Below are positions 11,701 to 24,700 of a stretch of DNA of 64,000 nucleotides, in pieces. The position numbers and the translations under genes are program-made. The stretch comes from Kryptolebias marmoratus. Its lineage: Eukaryota > Chordata > Actinopteri > Cyprinodontiformes > Rivulidae. Each line of letters begins with the position of its first letter. The first letter of the stretch is position 1. Below the pieces are notes generated by a model. That model worked only from the letters and a program-made list of their open reading frames with translations, ran no database searches and was not told where the DNA came from. Location: assembly GCF_001649575.2 (NCBI RefSeq), contig NC_051434.1, forward strand, positions 16,506,691 through 16,570,690, in the 5' to 3' direction.

Positions 11701-14700
11701 AATGTCTAACTCTTTTTATTTGTACGTCTGGCGCAGTATCTAATGTCTTCTAATAACAAGCATTTTAATATGTAATGATAATGAAATCATTCATTTGTAT
11801 AAATGAAGAAACATATTAGCAGATTTAAACAACCACACAGTCTTTTCTGAACTGGGATTGAAACCTTCGGTGCCTCAGCCACGCTGTCGCTGTGCTTCAG
11901 CTGGCCACCAGATGTCGCTGTTCTCAGTCAGACCGAAGCCTCAAAGCTTTGCATCCTTTTTCCGTCACAATTAGGAGGGGAGCCCGAGAGGTTCCCGAGG
12001 CTTCACCTCGCCGTCACTGGTGTTCGGCTTGGCAGTGGAAGCAGGAGTGCGCTTCAGATGCGTTTACCGAAATATCTGCTCCACGTTTGTGCCTAATGTG
12101 GCGACCCTCAAACAAACTGTCTTTAAACACGATACACTGAAAACCCATGGAAACATGTCTAACCAGAGGCTGGCCCTTGATGAAGTTTTGTTGCTGACCC
12201 CTGATATCGAGGGTCTTTGGTACCAGCTGCATGTTCAGGTCGCCCATTTTGCTGGGCGATAAAATTTGTTGTCTGTGTTCTTGTAAGTAATTCTGATTTT
12301 CACCTCTGCAGTTCTTGAGGATGGAGTATTACGGCGGTTCCCTATGTGAAGTCTGGCAGAATGTGACCACGGTGGGTCACAAGAAGAACACCTACACGCT
12401 GTGGGTGACACACCCAGAGGAAGATGGTAAAACGGCTACCGCCATTCCCCTCCATTATGAGATGATGGGATACAACACGCTGCTGGGGTCCCACTACGAC
12501 AAGTACCTGGTGGACTACAAGGAGTTCAGCACTCGCTTGGATCCCAAAGTCTTCGCTCTGCCTGAAGGTTTGTTTGCTTTCAGAACAATTAAAGCAGAAC
12601 AAACATTATCACTTTTTTCATTTATTTTTTTCTCTCTCTCGTTTAGGGATGACCTGCAGAGGTTTTCCAGGTCCGGGTGTGGAGCACCACATGCTGGCCA
12701 ATCCGATGAAAGATCTGATCCACACCACCGCTTCAGGCCACTCTCAGAGGATGTTTGGCCAATTCAAGGAGAAGTTTCAGCGTCAGTACAGCGACGAGAG
12801 GGAACACGAGGAGAGGGAGCATGCTTTCCTTCACAATCTCCGGTGAGGAAAACGACTGTTGTTGAGATCCTTTGAAATGCCTTTTTAAGGGCGTCCGATG
12901 AGCTGAATGTTTGCGTGTTGCTTTAGGTACGTCCACTCCAAGAACCGAGCCGGTCTGTCCTTCTCTCTGGCCCTGAACTCCCTGTCCGATCGCACCGTGT
13001 CAGAGCTGGCAACGATGAGGGGAAGAAAACAAGGCAAGACGCCAAACAAAGGCCTCCCGTTCCCGTCCGGACTGTACGAAGGGGTGAAAGTACCCGAGTC
13101 CCTCGACTGGAGGCTGTACGGTACGTGTCGACCCTGAACGGTTTACCCAAGAACCCCGTCGCTCCGGTGGAACACCCAGACTTGACTTTAACGCTGCTCT
13201 TTCAGGCGCTGTGACTCCCGTGAAGGACCAGGCCATCTGCGGCTCCTGCTGGAGCTTCGCCACCACGGGATCAGTAGAGGGCGCTCTCTTCCTGAAGGTG
13301 ATAATAATTAGAAAACGGCTCGCAGCAGTCAGCGGCCCCATTCCAGGGCTTTCTGCTGAGCTGACGGGACGCATTTCTTATTCTCTTTGAATCCACAGAT
13401 GTTCAGCACGGCACCCCATCTGTTCATGTTTAGCTTTATTTTTATCGCACTTACGCTTGGTGTAAATATATTTTTCTCTGGATAATGAAATACAGCTTAT
13501 GTAGGAGAATTTGGACCAAATCCATAAAAACAAAAGCGCTTGTTGTGTTAAAGGATGGTTGAACTTGACTTATATTCCAGACGGCAACAGCAGCTTACAG
13601 AACGGAAATTAGATTGAACATTTTAAATGTAAAAACTACAAATCCTGTTTTAATTATATTGTAAAATAAACGCAGTAGAAGTTAGTGCAGACGTGAGAGA
13701 ACCGCATGTGAAAAACATTATTTTGTTGTGCAACACGATTCAGTCAGTGTAGTGAAATGCCTTCATCGTAGATGCAGCTCTTTAAAAGCGTTCAAACTAA
13801 AAGAAGCACCGCTGTGAGTGTGTGGAGAACGGGGTCCGGTCCGTTCACTGTCCAGATTTCAGCACATATTTGACAGACGTGACGGCGAGTGTGAGTAAAC
13901 GAAGCTCCGGCCCGCCTCCGCCGCGCACAAGGCAGGCCTCAGAGGCATTCCTTCTCTCGCGTCTCCTAGCAACTGATCCGGCCACGGGAGCGGTTTATTA
14001 TGGGATCGGGATGGCACCCCGCCGGCAGCGACCAAATTCTTTGACTCGCTTTCCTTCACGCACGGCCCTCTCGATATTGTGCCTCTTCTGAGCCGCATTA
14101 GTGCCGGGTTCAAATCCAGATGTGGAAGAGGGGAAAGCGGCAATACTGCAGTGTAGTAAAAGTATTGAAAACATCAATTTTACAGACTTTATCGTTTCAT
14201 GATGCCCATAGGCGTTTTCTTTAAGGGTTGCATGAGTGAACCCATAGAAGTTCAAAGATTTTCAGCACATTTTGATTCTGTAACGGTTTTAACACGACGA
14301 GGCACCAGAAGCGGAGTCGTTCTGCGACTTGGCGCCCGCAGCTGTTTTCCAGTGACTGCGGGGACAGTTTGATGTTGGCCAAGAGAAAGAGGCCCCAGCA
14401 GTTCGTCTTTGTCCATCTGCCGGGCAGCAGGAAGCGACCCGCGCAGATTGGTGACCTCCGTCTCTGCAGGCAGGTTCAGAAACACAGCCCCTGCCTGGCG
14501 GAAAGCTCTGGGTTCATTTCATCAGGGTCTCTGGTTGCTGGTCTGGTGCCACAACTTTAATTGCCCTCAGACAAAACTGCATTTTCCGCAAAACATCAGC
14601 GTGAACTGAGCAGTTAATGACTTTGCTCAAAATTGTTGAAAAATAAACTATTAGTTAAGACAAGTTTTTGAAGGAACTGAAGAGATCTCAGTGTATTTAT

Positions 14701-15981
14701 ATACATATCCTGAAGATTTTTGTAAATAAAGTTAAATAATTCAAAAGGTATACTAGTTACGAATACTAGAAGTCATAGCAGATGATTCCTAATCAAGCTG
14801 AATGTTCTGATTTATGAAGGGTTAACATAGCAGAAAGTATGCAGATGTAGTTTGCAAAAAGAAAAAACTATAAACAGGAAAACGACTGTGTGAGTGCTGA
14901 CTCTGCGTTAAAGTTAATCTTGCCTGAAATCAACTGGATGCTGCAGTGAAAAATGTGTCAAAGCTAAGAAAAAGGTCCAACGATACACGGGGCTCTCTGA
15001 GTTGGTGACCTGCGCCTCTGCTCCCGCCTTCCAGACGGGCTCCCTGCAGGTCCTGTCCCAGCAGATGCTGGTGGATTGCTCCTGGGGTTTCGGCAACAAC
15101 GGCTGTGACGGTGGGGAGGAGTGGAGAGCGTACGAGTGGATTATGAAGCACGGAGGCATCGCCATGACAGAGACCTACGGCGCCTACATGGGAATGGTGA
15201 GATATTTGCCGATCGATGCAAAACAGTCTAATGGTAATAAAAAAAACAGAATTTTAACACATTTGGGGCCCTTTTTTTGGAAGATGTCAGCAGTTGATTG
15301 TGTCTCAAAGTGGCTGAAAATCCCAAACACATTTCGAGATGAAAGAGGAAACTGACAGACCTCAAACCAAACCTCAGCATTTTTATTTTCCCCTTCCGCC
15401 TCAACAAGAAAACACAGAGTAGAGGACAGGTTTTTTTAGCGTCTTAACCCAAAAAGAGTCCAACTTCGTGCATTTCCTCGGTTTGCTTGTCTCTCCCGGC
15501 GCAGAACGGATTCTGCCACCTGAACTCCTCCCAGCTCACCGCACAGATCAGGAGCTACACCAACGTCACGTCGGGCGACGCCGAGGCCCTGAAGCTGGCG
15601 CTTTTCAAAAACGGCCCGGCGGCCGTCAGCATCGACGCGTCGCACAGGTCGTTTGTTTTCTACAGCCACGGCGTCTACTACGAACCGGCTTGTGGTGAGT
15701 TCGCCTCCTAATTTAAGCGCCACCAAGTAGTTTCTCCCCACAAGCGAACACTTTCCTCATTTGTGTTTTTTTTTTTTGTTTTTTTTTTTCCAGGAAACAC
15801 CCCAGATGATTTGGACCACGCTGTGCTGGCGGTGGGATACGGCACCTTGAGCGGGGAGCCCTACTGGCTGATAAAGAACTCGTGGTCCACTTATTGGGGC
15901 AACGACGGCTACATCCTCATGTCTATGAAGGACAACAACTGTGGCGTCACCACTGATGCTACGTACGTTACACTGGCGTAG
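8720..15981 (+). CDS. Papain-family (C1A) cysteine protease with long N-terminal extension
   Basis: Eleven exons with consistent phase: 8720-8765, 9130-9189, 9269-9361, 10311-10483, 12312-12567, 12647-12842, 12927-13120, 13206-13297, 15035-15196, 15505-15694, 15794-15981; 549 residues. Residues 1-16 form a signal peptide. About residues 17-215 are a domain not found in ordinary cathepsins. About 225-300 resemble the I29 inhibitory propeptide ([13 protein letters not shown] onwards). The mature enzyme starts near 330 and keeps Gln348 and Cys354 (DQAICGSCW), the GNNGCDGG motif, His496 ([12 protein letters not shown]) and Asn516 (IKNSW), so it looks active. Expected in lysosomes or secretions, for example the gut. 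Fish databases name such proteins digestive cysteine proteinase or counting factor associated protein D-like; I know no clear mammalian counterpart. Downstream the SLC22 gene converges. Confidence 0.9.
9958..10190 (+). mobile_element. tRNA-like SINE
   Basis: AGAGCAGTCGTACTCC followed by a B-box GGTTCGATTCC (10000-10010) and then AAGTGTCCCTGGGCAAGACAC, a signature of a widespread teleost tRNA-like SINE. The 3' part (ATGTGCCCCATCAGTGTATGG) also fits. It lies in protease intron 3. A reverse-strand copy is at 32690-32915. Confidence 0.7.
10890..11345. other. Unidentified intronic segment, possible repeat
   Basis: Protease intron 4. A stretch near 10915-10970 (GCTCGTGGGCCATATCTGG, then GCCCACGAACTATTAAA) has the look of a transposon end, but I could not find a matching second end or coding sequence. 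The rest of the segment is unassigned. Confidence 0.25.
11452..11605 (+). mobile_element. Short tRNA-derived SINE
   Basis: Begins with a tRNA-like head: GGTAGCTCAGTGGTC (A-box-like) and GGGTTTGAGCCC (B-box-like), then a tail containing CTGTGGTGACTCC and a short A-rich end. Acceptor-stem pairing is absent and the tail continues past a tRNA length, so this is a truncated SINE and not a tRNA gene. Confidence 0.6.
14640..14905. repeat. Unclassified interspersed repeat, copy 2
   Basis: Shares ordered segments with 3720-4230 (GTAAATAAAGTTAAATA, CATAGCAGAAAGTATGCAGA, AACAGGAAA). Lies in the 1.7-kb protease intron 8, just before the exon starting at 15035. The remainder of that intron (13298-14639) shows nothing I can identify. 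Confidence 0.4.
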
Positions 15982-16264
15982 GCACTTCTTGTTTCGCCTC
16001 AGTGTTAATGCTGTTCACCTGGAGCCACTCTGTCAGTGTGGAGCTGATGGACACTTTATGTTTTTTTTATGCGTGATGATGCAGTTTCTGCATATAAAAC
16101 TGCCTGATGGCGTTAAACGTCACCGCTGTGATGCCGCACGACTCGCACACAAAGTCCACTTTTTCTAAACAATTTTATTGCTGCAATGATTCTTTTCTTT
16201 TTTTTTTCCTTTTGGCAAAATGATGACACATATTGACTTTGTTGCATTACAAATGGATCGTTGC

Positions 16265-16270
16265 AATAAA
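16265..16270 (+). terminator. Polyadenylation signal of the protease gene
   Basis: Canonical AATAAA about 285 bases after the stop codon at 15981, in a non-coding AT-rich context. It is the first such hexamer downstream on this strand. Confidence 0.6.
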
Positions 16271-16777
16271 AACGGTCAAAATATTCGACCTGCGCCGACA
16301 TCTCTGGGTGATCTGAAGTGAAAACGCATGCTGCATTTAGCAGTAAGGCGTGCTTTTTCACATCCATGCAGCTGAAGAACAAGTTACAGCTTCACATTAA
16401 AATATCAGGCATTCAAAGGGTATTTCTGTGAGAATAATTGCTTTCCTGAGTTGGCACTTTTGATTGTTCTCAGACACTCGTTCGTAAAAGTAACTTCAGC
16501 CTTCAGACAACCGCGCTCTGCGTCTATAGATCCAACATGGCACTGATTTATATTTCAGCATATTTTAGTCAAGGAAAGCAACAAATGTCTACAAACGATG
16601 CTAAAATCAGAAATTGATCTGTTAAAACTAAACTTCTATTAATACTACAATCGCTACGTTAGGCATAACAAGGTAACTAAAACATGCAAACTAATCTTTG
16701 CTAAAGACTTTAAGATAAAAATAAAGATAATGAGGCAGTTTAAAATGCAGCAAATATAATACTAATAATCTAGGACA

Positions 16778-17001
16778 CAGGTGTCAAACTCCATTCCTCG
16801 GGGGGACGCTCTCCTGCGTGTTTTAGATGTGTTCTTGCTTTAAAACGCCTGCTTTAAATGGATGACTTGTTGCCGTGCTCCAGGAAAACCTGATGATTTG
16901 GTGAGGAGGTGATTAAACCATTTGAATCAGGTGTGTTGGAGCAGAAAAACCTAAAACCTCCAGGACAGCGGCCCTCGAGGCCTGGAGTTTTGACACCCCT
17001 G
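16778..17001. mobile_element. Palindromic MITE (hAT-like), family 1 copy 1
   Basis: A 224-bp element with inverted ends CAGGTGTCAAACTCCA and GGAGTTTTGACACCCCTG. A direct repeat TCTAGGA sits on both sides, about the length of a hAT target duplication. No coding capacity. Related copies lie at 25905-26120 and 35745-35940. Confidence 0.7.
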
Positions 17002-17106
17002 GTCTAGGAGATTTGTTTTCATGATTAAATGTAAAAAAAAAAAAAAAAACTTCTTTCAGTTCTAAAGGTTTATGTATCAGGGCATTTAAATCCAACCTGG
17101 TCCCAA

Positions 17107-17458
17107 GCAGGGGGCTGTACTATGAAGCAGGATTAGTGTCTTAACAAGGCAGCTTCAGGTTCAGGTCAGGTTTCCGGCGCCACAACACTGGTGAATGTCT
17201 GATCCGCTCGAGATTTAATCAAAAAATATAAAATTATTAACGTAAAACAGTAGCAGCATTCCTTGCCGATTCATGACTGATTGTTTCCCCTCTCTCGCTC
17301 GATTTTAATGAACGGCTCATATTTCAAATCGGAAAGTCCCGGGTCGTCTTACTGAGTTGGTACCAATAAGCCCTTTGTTCGGATAACTTAAACCGGATCC
17401 CCTCAGGAAACCCTGGATATGTTGAACCTGCTTTGTGAAACGGACCTCCAGGGTTTCA
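17107..17458. mobile_element. MITE with inverted ends, Harbinger-like
   Basis: Left end GGGGGCTGTACTATGAAGCAGG and right end CCTGCTTTGTGAAACGGAC are imperfect inverted repeats about 350 bases apart. Fish MITEs with ends of this type (a tract reading 'tgaagcaggat') are usually assigned to PIF/Harbinger; I infer the class from the ends only. Confidence 0.55.
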
Positions 17459-17784
17459 GATTAGGTCAATACGACCTCTGTCGAGCAGCACGCCATGTGA
17501 AAGAGTTGTGATTTTTATTCAAAAACTCAGCTTGCTCCTACTGCTTCCACAGGAATTAAAGGAGCAAGTGGCATCCAGGAGAGTTAATTAGAGTCACTTC
17601 ATTAAATAAACATCAGTAACCTTTAAGTCACATGCAGTTTTCTTGTCTGAAGCTTTCAGGAGGATGTTAACACACTAAGAGGAAAGTCATAAATGAAGTT
17701 AGAGAAGCTGCTGCCCATCAGTGTGAAGAATGTTAGAAAGCATAAAACTTATTTACCTTTTAGAAAAAAAAAAAGAAAGAATTT

Positions 17785-18125
17785 CGTTTGCAAAACTGCA
17801 TCCAAAAAAAAAAAAAAAGAAACAAGACTTCTGGAACGACGTCATTCGGTCAGACAGATTCCAACGGGTGGTGAAAACCACACGGTCCATCAGCACAAAC
17901 ACCTCCGTTGTTAAGCACGGTGGTGGCGGGCTGATGACTTGGGCTTGACTGTGAAACGGGAAGCCATCCGTCCGACAGCCGAAAGAAAAAAAAATGGCTG
18001 CAGAAGATGGCCCGGGCGAAGTCCAGACCTCAGCCTGGTTGGAGCAGGACGAAACGACTGAAGCAACGTTGTTTAAGAAACGTGGGAACTGATAGTTTTA
18101 AATAAAAGACGATCTAATCGGTTTA
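17785..18125 (+). mobile_element. Tc1/mariner transposase relic
   Basis: Frame fragments read FWNDVIRSD and VVKHGGGGLMTWA, matching the catalytic-core surroundings of Tc1 transposases (FW..V.WSDE and KHGGGSIMVWG). Stops and an A-rich interruption make it non-functional. No terminal repeats found. Confidence 0.6.
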
Positions 18126-18649
18126 CTTTACACCCTGAAATTGCATTATGTTTCAGTTTTCGTTTAAAGTAGCGGGAGAGCGTAATGCGTCACATCGTGA
18201 TGGCGAAGGCCAGATTTGTTTGGATTCATAAAACCTTAGAACTGAAAGAGGCTGAATGTGCTTTCTGCTCTGCGAAAAACAAAACGGTGGATTAGAGAGA
18301 GACAGTGGCTGTTTTAGTAAACATTTATGAAAGGCAGATAAATGCGCAGTCTGTACATTTCACTCCGCAATAACCGAGTTAACCCTCCTGATGAAGCCCC
18401 TCGTAACTGAAGAGAGGTAGAGAAGCCCTTGAAACGTCGGGCCCATTTGACCTGAAGGCCACAGGAGGGTGAAAGAACTGTGAGACACAACTATCCCTGT
18501 TGGTTCTTACCTGCTCCTGGGAAAACAGCGGAACAGGTTTGGCTTCCTAGAGTTCAGAACACCCTCCCGACGTGGAACTGAGTCGTGTGTGTAGTCCTAA
18601 AGATGTGTAGTCCCTTTTCACACGCCGTTCAGTCTAGATCCTTGGGACA
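18126..18649. other. Intergenic between convergent genes, nothing firm
   Basis: No exon recognised. Near 18380-18480 the phrase CTGATGAAGCCCCTCGTAAC with GAAACGTCGGGC downstream resembles a 3' segment of Penelope- or LINE-type retroelements, but it is too short to call. Confidence 0.35.
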
Positions 18650-18731
18650 TCACAGCTCCCGCTCCTTCGCGCTGCTCGCTGACAGGCTGAAGTCTTCACG
18701 CAGCTCGGGGTTTCTCCGAGCGGGAACCGAC
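18650..18731 (-). CDS. Short terminal exon of the SLC22 transporter
   Basis: The exon ending at 19815 stops in phase 2 with no good stop nearby in a family-like tail. Downstream on the reverse strand, a strong acceptor (CTCCTGCAG) precedes one base completing an Arg codon, then 26 codons beginning [13 protein letters not shown] and a TGA at 18652-18650. A polar cytoplasmic tail of this size is typical for SLC22, and a KSVPSEK-like stretch occurs in the human SLC22A13 tail as I recall it. Alternative: read-through from 19814 giving 17 extra residues to the stop at 19763. Confidence 0.6.
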
Positions 18732-21700
18732 CTGCAGGAGGCAAAATGTGAGCCGAATGTGGCGAGAATCCAGACAGACAGAGGAACGTGCAAATTCAAA
18801 AACGCTTCCAGGCAGGCAGGCGAAGAACAAAAGCCTTTTTTCCAACACAGTCTGAAAATTTAAGTGTTTTTTTGCTTTGAATTTTCCCCTCCTTCTCGTC
18901 ATAATGCCCGTGTTCATGCATGCCTTAGTAATGTGTCAACTGGAAATGAGTGAAAATAAAAAAAAAATAAAAAGATGTTTTTGTTTAGGACACAAAGCTC
19001 CATTTTTCTGATTGTGCAATTTTGAGTCGATTTACATCAGTTGAAAAAACAAAAACAACAAAAAACCCTCTTCTTTGAACACTTTTTTTAAATCAATTTT
19101 TTCCACCAAAACCTCTGTTTGTAAACAGGAAGTGCAAAGTCTGTTCTTTAAAGCCATAACAGCTGTCAAAGTACACGATTTTTCAATGTCTTTGATTTTA
19201 ATTTTTTGTTTATATGTATCATCTATGATAAATAAAATAACCACTAAATAGACATCATTGACTACCAAATCTCTACCCCATAGTTTGTAATGAATGAGTG
19301 AAATCAGCAGTCAGGTTTTGTTGCCAACAATTACTAGTCGTCTGTTTACATTCGAACATTGATGAGTTTCGGCGCGCGACGGACATGAAGTCAGTAAAAT
19401 AATCCCTGGATGTAAACAGAGTCAGAACGATGGAATCAGAGACAAACAGGTGGAAAGAGAAAAGGTGAAGTTCTTCTTCTTCTGAAAAGAAAAACAACGA
19501 CTAAAAGCTGAGAGGACGAGTCGATAGACGTGGAGTCGTTATAGGAGGGGAAATGGAGCGGCGGAGAGCGTTAAAGCAAAACTCGGAGCTAAGATCAGAT
19601 GAAAATGAGCTGCGCTGAGATAATCTGTGATACAAGCATACAAACTCACACCAAAACCGTTGAAAAATCACAAGTTTTGAGAGTTTGGCTTTAAAATATC
19701 CAGACTAGTGTGAACAGAGAAATCAAGATTTACTTTGCTTAAAGTTTATCTCAGAACACACTTTATTTCCAAATCTGAAACAACGAGTACAAAAAATAAA
19801 AACACTCAACGTACCTATCATCCCATTTCTCGGCATCTTCCAGCGTATCCGGCAGAGGCCTGTTGGCCGTTTCGGGCAGAGCCAGGGCGAGGACGGCGCC
19901 CAGGAGCGCAGAAGTGCCGAAGATGATGAGGGATGTGGCAGGGTTGTGGTTATCCAACATGTTGGTAATGGGGGCTAACACACCGCCCAACCTGGCGAAC
20001 ATGCCCGACACGCCTATCCCTGTTTGCCTACAGGCACACAGACGAGGAAAGTCGCGAGGAGGTGCATTTTAAGGACATGTCAGATTCATCTGAAGCACCT
20101 GTGAGTCCTACCTTACCACAGTTGGGAATATCTCAGCAGTGTAGACGTAGATGACAGCAAAAGAAGCTGTTATGCCAAACTTGCCGACCATGGCAAGCCC
20201 AGTCAGGATGTTAGGATGATCTAGAGACAGACACGTTTGAGAGGGAGCTGCTCAAAAGTGGAGAGTGAACAGTTTTGTTTTAGAAATGTCACTTTCAGCC
20301 ACCGTCCTACCAGCAGGGACAGCGAGCATGAGGAGACAGGCGAGGCCCCCGACAGCCAGGAAGCCACTTTGGCTGAGTCTGCGGCTGAGCGGCAGGACAA
20401 GGAGGACCAGGGTACGAGCCGGGATCTCAACCAACCCGAACACAAACTGAGTCAGGTACAGGTCCGTCCCTAACCTGGATACACCCAGAGAGAGCCCGTA
20501 ATACACCAGCACGTTCACGAACCTGGTGATGGGAAACGGGAGAAAACCGTGAGAGGAGAAGGGAACCGAATCTGCCGTACGCGTCACTCAGAAACCAGAA
20601 CCGGGACGTACCAGATGTAGAACAGGATGACGGCTCGCTTTCTCATCTGAGGCGTTCGTACAAGATCCACCGCAGAGCGACTCCGCTTCGCTCCACCTAA
20701 AATCTCCCCTTTTTCAGCCTCACGTGTAAAAGGACACACAAGTGAATCAAAACCTCGGGGCATTTTACGGTTTCACGTTGTTAGGAGATCTTTTTTGTAA
20801 AAAAAACAACAACCCACAGATATCCTGAATTATCCGATGTTAAAACTGAAACTGAACCTAAACACTGAACAGATGATTAAAATTTAAAGTCTGCGCTTAT
20901 TTGCAAAGAGATAATAAGAAATTGTGAATTATGACCCAAGCCAAATTCATCTCCAGTTAAAGATCTGCAAAACTCTTGAAAAGACAGCTGACGTAAGGGA
21001 CACCCTGACCAGTTATTGACCACAAAGGTTGAAGAAAAATGACAAATTACATCCTAATTCTGTACGTTTGTCAGGGAGCCAAATAAAAGACTTCGAAACC
21101 TTCGACTCATCGGACACTAACCGTTTTCTGCTTCCTGAACACATAAAGCTCAGGTGGAACTGCTACTCAGCGAGTATATTTATCACCTACATTTACTTTT
21201 AATCAATGGATAAACATCTACAACTTAATACCTTCTAGACTCAGTTCAGTTCAAGATGGCTCCTACAAACTACTGACCTTAAATCCACAAAAATGGCCAT
21301 AACTCGGTCAGTTTTACAAATGTTGAGGTAAAACCTGGTGTGGCAGTAGCTGAAAGTTGCCCTCAAATCTGAACTATTGCTCCAAGTAACCACACGTTTT
21401 ATCCTTTTTCAGTCAGATGTCAGAATTATAAATAGAAACATGGCGCTGAAGCAAACTTCGGGGGATGAGAATACAGAAGGAGGCCTGGCCGATGGAGACC
21501 CGCACCTGGACAGCGGGAGGTAAAACCCGCCCGTTAACGAGCGCTGCTCTTCGAAGGAGCGCGATGGCCTCCTCAAGCCGGTCGTTGGCCAGTAACCACC
21601 TGGCGGACTGGGGGAGCACCCTGACAGGAGACGGGGTGCGCAGCAAAGATGGGAGGCAGGGAGGACAGAAGCGAGAGAGGAGCAGATATGAGGGCAGAGG

Positions 21701-24700
21701 AGGAACAGGGCGCCACAAAGAGGACATTCATGTATAGTATGAATGCACAGTGGAGCTAATGTTTAGACTCCAGCTGAACTTCCCACCATATATAGAAGAT
21801 AAGCAGGAAGCCCGGAGCCGATATGGCTAGCTGCAGTTTTCTCCAGTCTCGTATCAGGTAGGCTATGCCCGCAAGCAGCATGTAACCCAGGCCAAAGGCG
21901 TAGTCCGTGAGGATGCCAGCCAGCATGCGCCTCTTGGTGCACGTCCACTCGGTGCCTGGTGGGGAAAAAATAGTGGAGGATTTGAAGAGAGGAGGAGGAG
22001 GGGAAAGGAGGAGGAATCGTGGGTTTCGGGTTTGGGTGAGGTGGAGGGAAATGTGGCGAGGGTGACAAAAACGGCATTAATGGTTTTTACAGTTTGGATA
22101 AAGGAGATGACCATCTTTTCTTTATCGTACGTCCAACTTTCCAACTTTTTGAAATGTATATAAAAAACACTCAACCTCGTTTTTAGATGGATAAGCCAAA
22201 GGTCTCTAAGAAATCAGAATTTCTGAAGTCCAAGTAAGAAAAATCAACTCAAACTCAGTCTGAGACTGTGATTATGTCTTTAACCCCTTAACTGCCAACA
22301 TTCCTTATCTGCCTCTTTCAATCCTTTTTTTTTTCAAGAGTGTGTCTGTTTTGAGTTTTACCGAGCACAAACGCGTTGATGATGACTCCGGATATGGTGG
22401 CCCCGACCGCGAAGCGAAGGATCACATAGACTGGGAAGTTGGGGGCAAACGCTACGGCGACTCCGAAGACGGTCTGAAGCGCTATGGACAACAGCAGGAC
22501 GAAACGCCGGCCGTACCTTGAACAGAGAGAGAGATGAGGCGGACATGAGTCTGCCGGAGAACTAATCAAGAGCTCAGACTATGAAATTAAATTAAGAAAA
22601 TAAAATTAAAACCACGCTCCAGCACCTCTCTGTCTACAAGTCTCCATTTTGCTTTGATTTAATGAATCCCCCTCCTAAAAAAGCTGTCCTGCTTTGATAA
22701 ATTTCATTCATGCAGAACTGGTGAAAAGCACAAAAGTCCTCGTGCTTTTTTGTTTTTGACCGTCACATTTTGGGCTTTAAAGTCACCATAAACCATGAAA
22801 ATGCCAGCACTGAACTATAAATGTGATGAAAAACCACAAACCAACCAACCAGTCGCTTTCAAACACCGACCGGTGTCTGGTGTACTCTGCATCCCCAGAA
22901 CCAGAACCAAACATAAAGGAGCAGCATTCAGCTCCTACGGGCCACAAATCTGGAACAAACTTCCAGAAAACTGCAAAACAAGTTCCTTTAAATCAAGGCT
23001 AAAAACCACGCCTGTTTAGAGTTATTTTTGAGCCATAATAAATGGATGTGTACTGGTGACTCATTTGGAGACTCCATGTTGTTGTTTTCGTGTGTTGTTT
23101 TTATGACTTTTTAATTTTGTTTTTATGACGTAAAGCACTTTGAACCGCCATGTGCTGAAATGTGCTGTACAAATAAACTTGACTTGACTTGACCCCGACT
23201 GCTCCTCCAACCTCGCCGTTGAATCTCTCTCCTTTTCTCATCTCTTCACTCAGATCAAATAAAAAGCTCATGAGTGTTTTCAAATCGGCCACTGTCCGCT
23301 AGTTAACCGTCTCACTGCCACTCACAGTTACAGCCTGTGGGCAAGAAATGCAAATGAGAGACATAAAAAGATAGAAAACTTGGAAAAAAATAACATGCCA
23401 CAACAAAATCTGAATATTCCAAGCAGTTGAATTAAGTTGACTAACTTAGTCTAGCTCCATATTTTCTCATTTTATTGGTTCGTTGCAGAATATGAGGGTT
23501 AAATGTCCTGATCTGTGGTTTTTGTTGGTTCATCTTGTTCTTGTTTTTTATCGGTGCATCATATATATTTAATGTTGTTTTTATAGATCTTAATTCCTGT
23601 TTGTTTTGTGTGTGTGTGTGTGTTTGTTCCCTCTGTGGTTTTGGTTCAGTTTATTTCTGTCTGGATATTTGTTCTTTTCTGGGATCCGGATTATTTGGCT
23701 CAGCTCACCGAAAGGAGATGGCTCTTTTTGTCCTGAGCTAAGAGCCGTATAGGAACCGAACGAAGCGGCTCTTTTTGGCGAGCAGAACCAATAGATCTGA
23801 ATCCCAGGAAAGACCCGGAGGTCCCATGACTGGACCTACGCTGCTTTGCCTGACTCCTGCCTTTAAACGCAGACAAACAGAGATTTTCTGAAAGTTAAAA
23901 ACTTGTTTTTCCAGAAGGGAAAGACTAATGAATTCATGTTCTGTGGAGGGCGAAATCAAATTTTATGTTTCTATCAATTTACTAAAATATGTGTTGATAA
24001 TTTGGAGATCTAAAAAAAAAAAATCATTAATCATAAATTAAAAAAATGCCCTAAACTAGCCTAAATTGGTTGCAGGCCTTAAATTAGAAGATTATTTACA
24101 TTACACAGTACATGCACATTAACACATTATTTGAAATATGTGCAATTAGATCAAAGAATGACAGTGCTTTTTAGGACCATTCTGTGCAGAGCGAGAGACT
24201 GAAGGCTGGAAGAAAAAGCAGCAACGCCTACCTGTCAGCCATGGCTCCGAACACCACGGACCCCACCAACAGGCCAGACATGTAGACGGACGAGCCGAGG
24301 CTGTTGAGTCCCACTCTGCTGCACACCAGGTTCCACTGACAGAGGGAGACACACAGTTTCTGCGCTGTTCCTGAACCGTTTACGTGCTTATTTCTGACTC
24401 GCGGACTTGTGAGCCCGGGCGGCACATGTCATCAAACAGGAGTCTCCTGTGTGACGGTGAAAGTCAGAAGAGATGTTGGTTATGCACCGTTTAATAGCAC
24501 TGAGACGAACGTTACCGGACCTAAAAGAGCCACTTACACAGCTGGTTCACTGTCTGTCAAAAGACACAACTAAGACCATTATTTTACAGAGTAAAATAAG
24601 TTTATGAGTTTCCAGGTGGGCCACCAAATTTACCACTCAGATTGTGTATGAAATGAAAACTGGAACAATGTTTTTGTTTTCTACAACAGGCTTCAGACAG

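Noticed and set aside
18380..18480. Possible Penelope-like element end
   Set aside because: Only one short phrase (GAAACGTCGGGC with GATGAAGCCCC) fits; no GIY-YIG or reverse transcriptase coding nearby.
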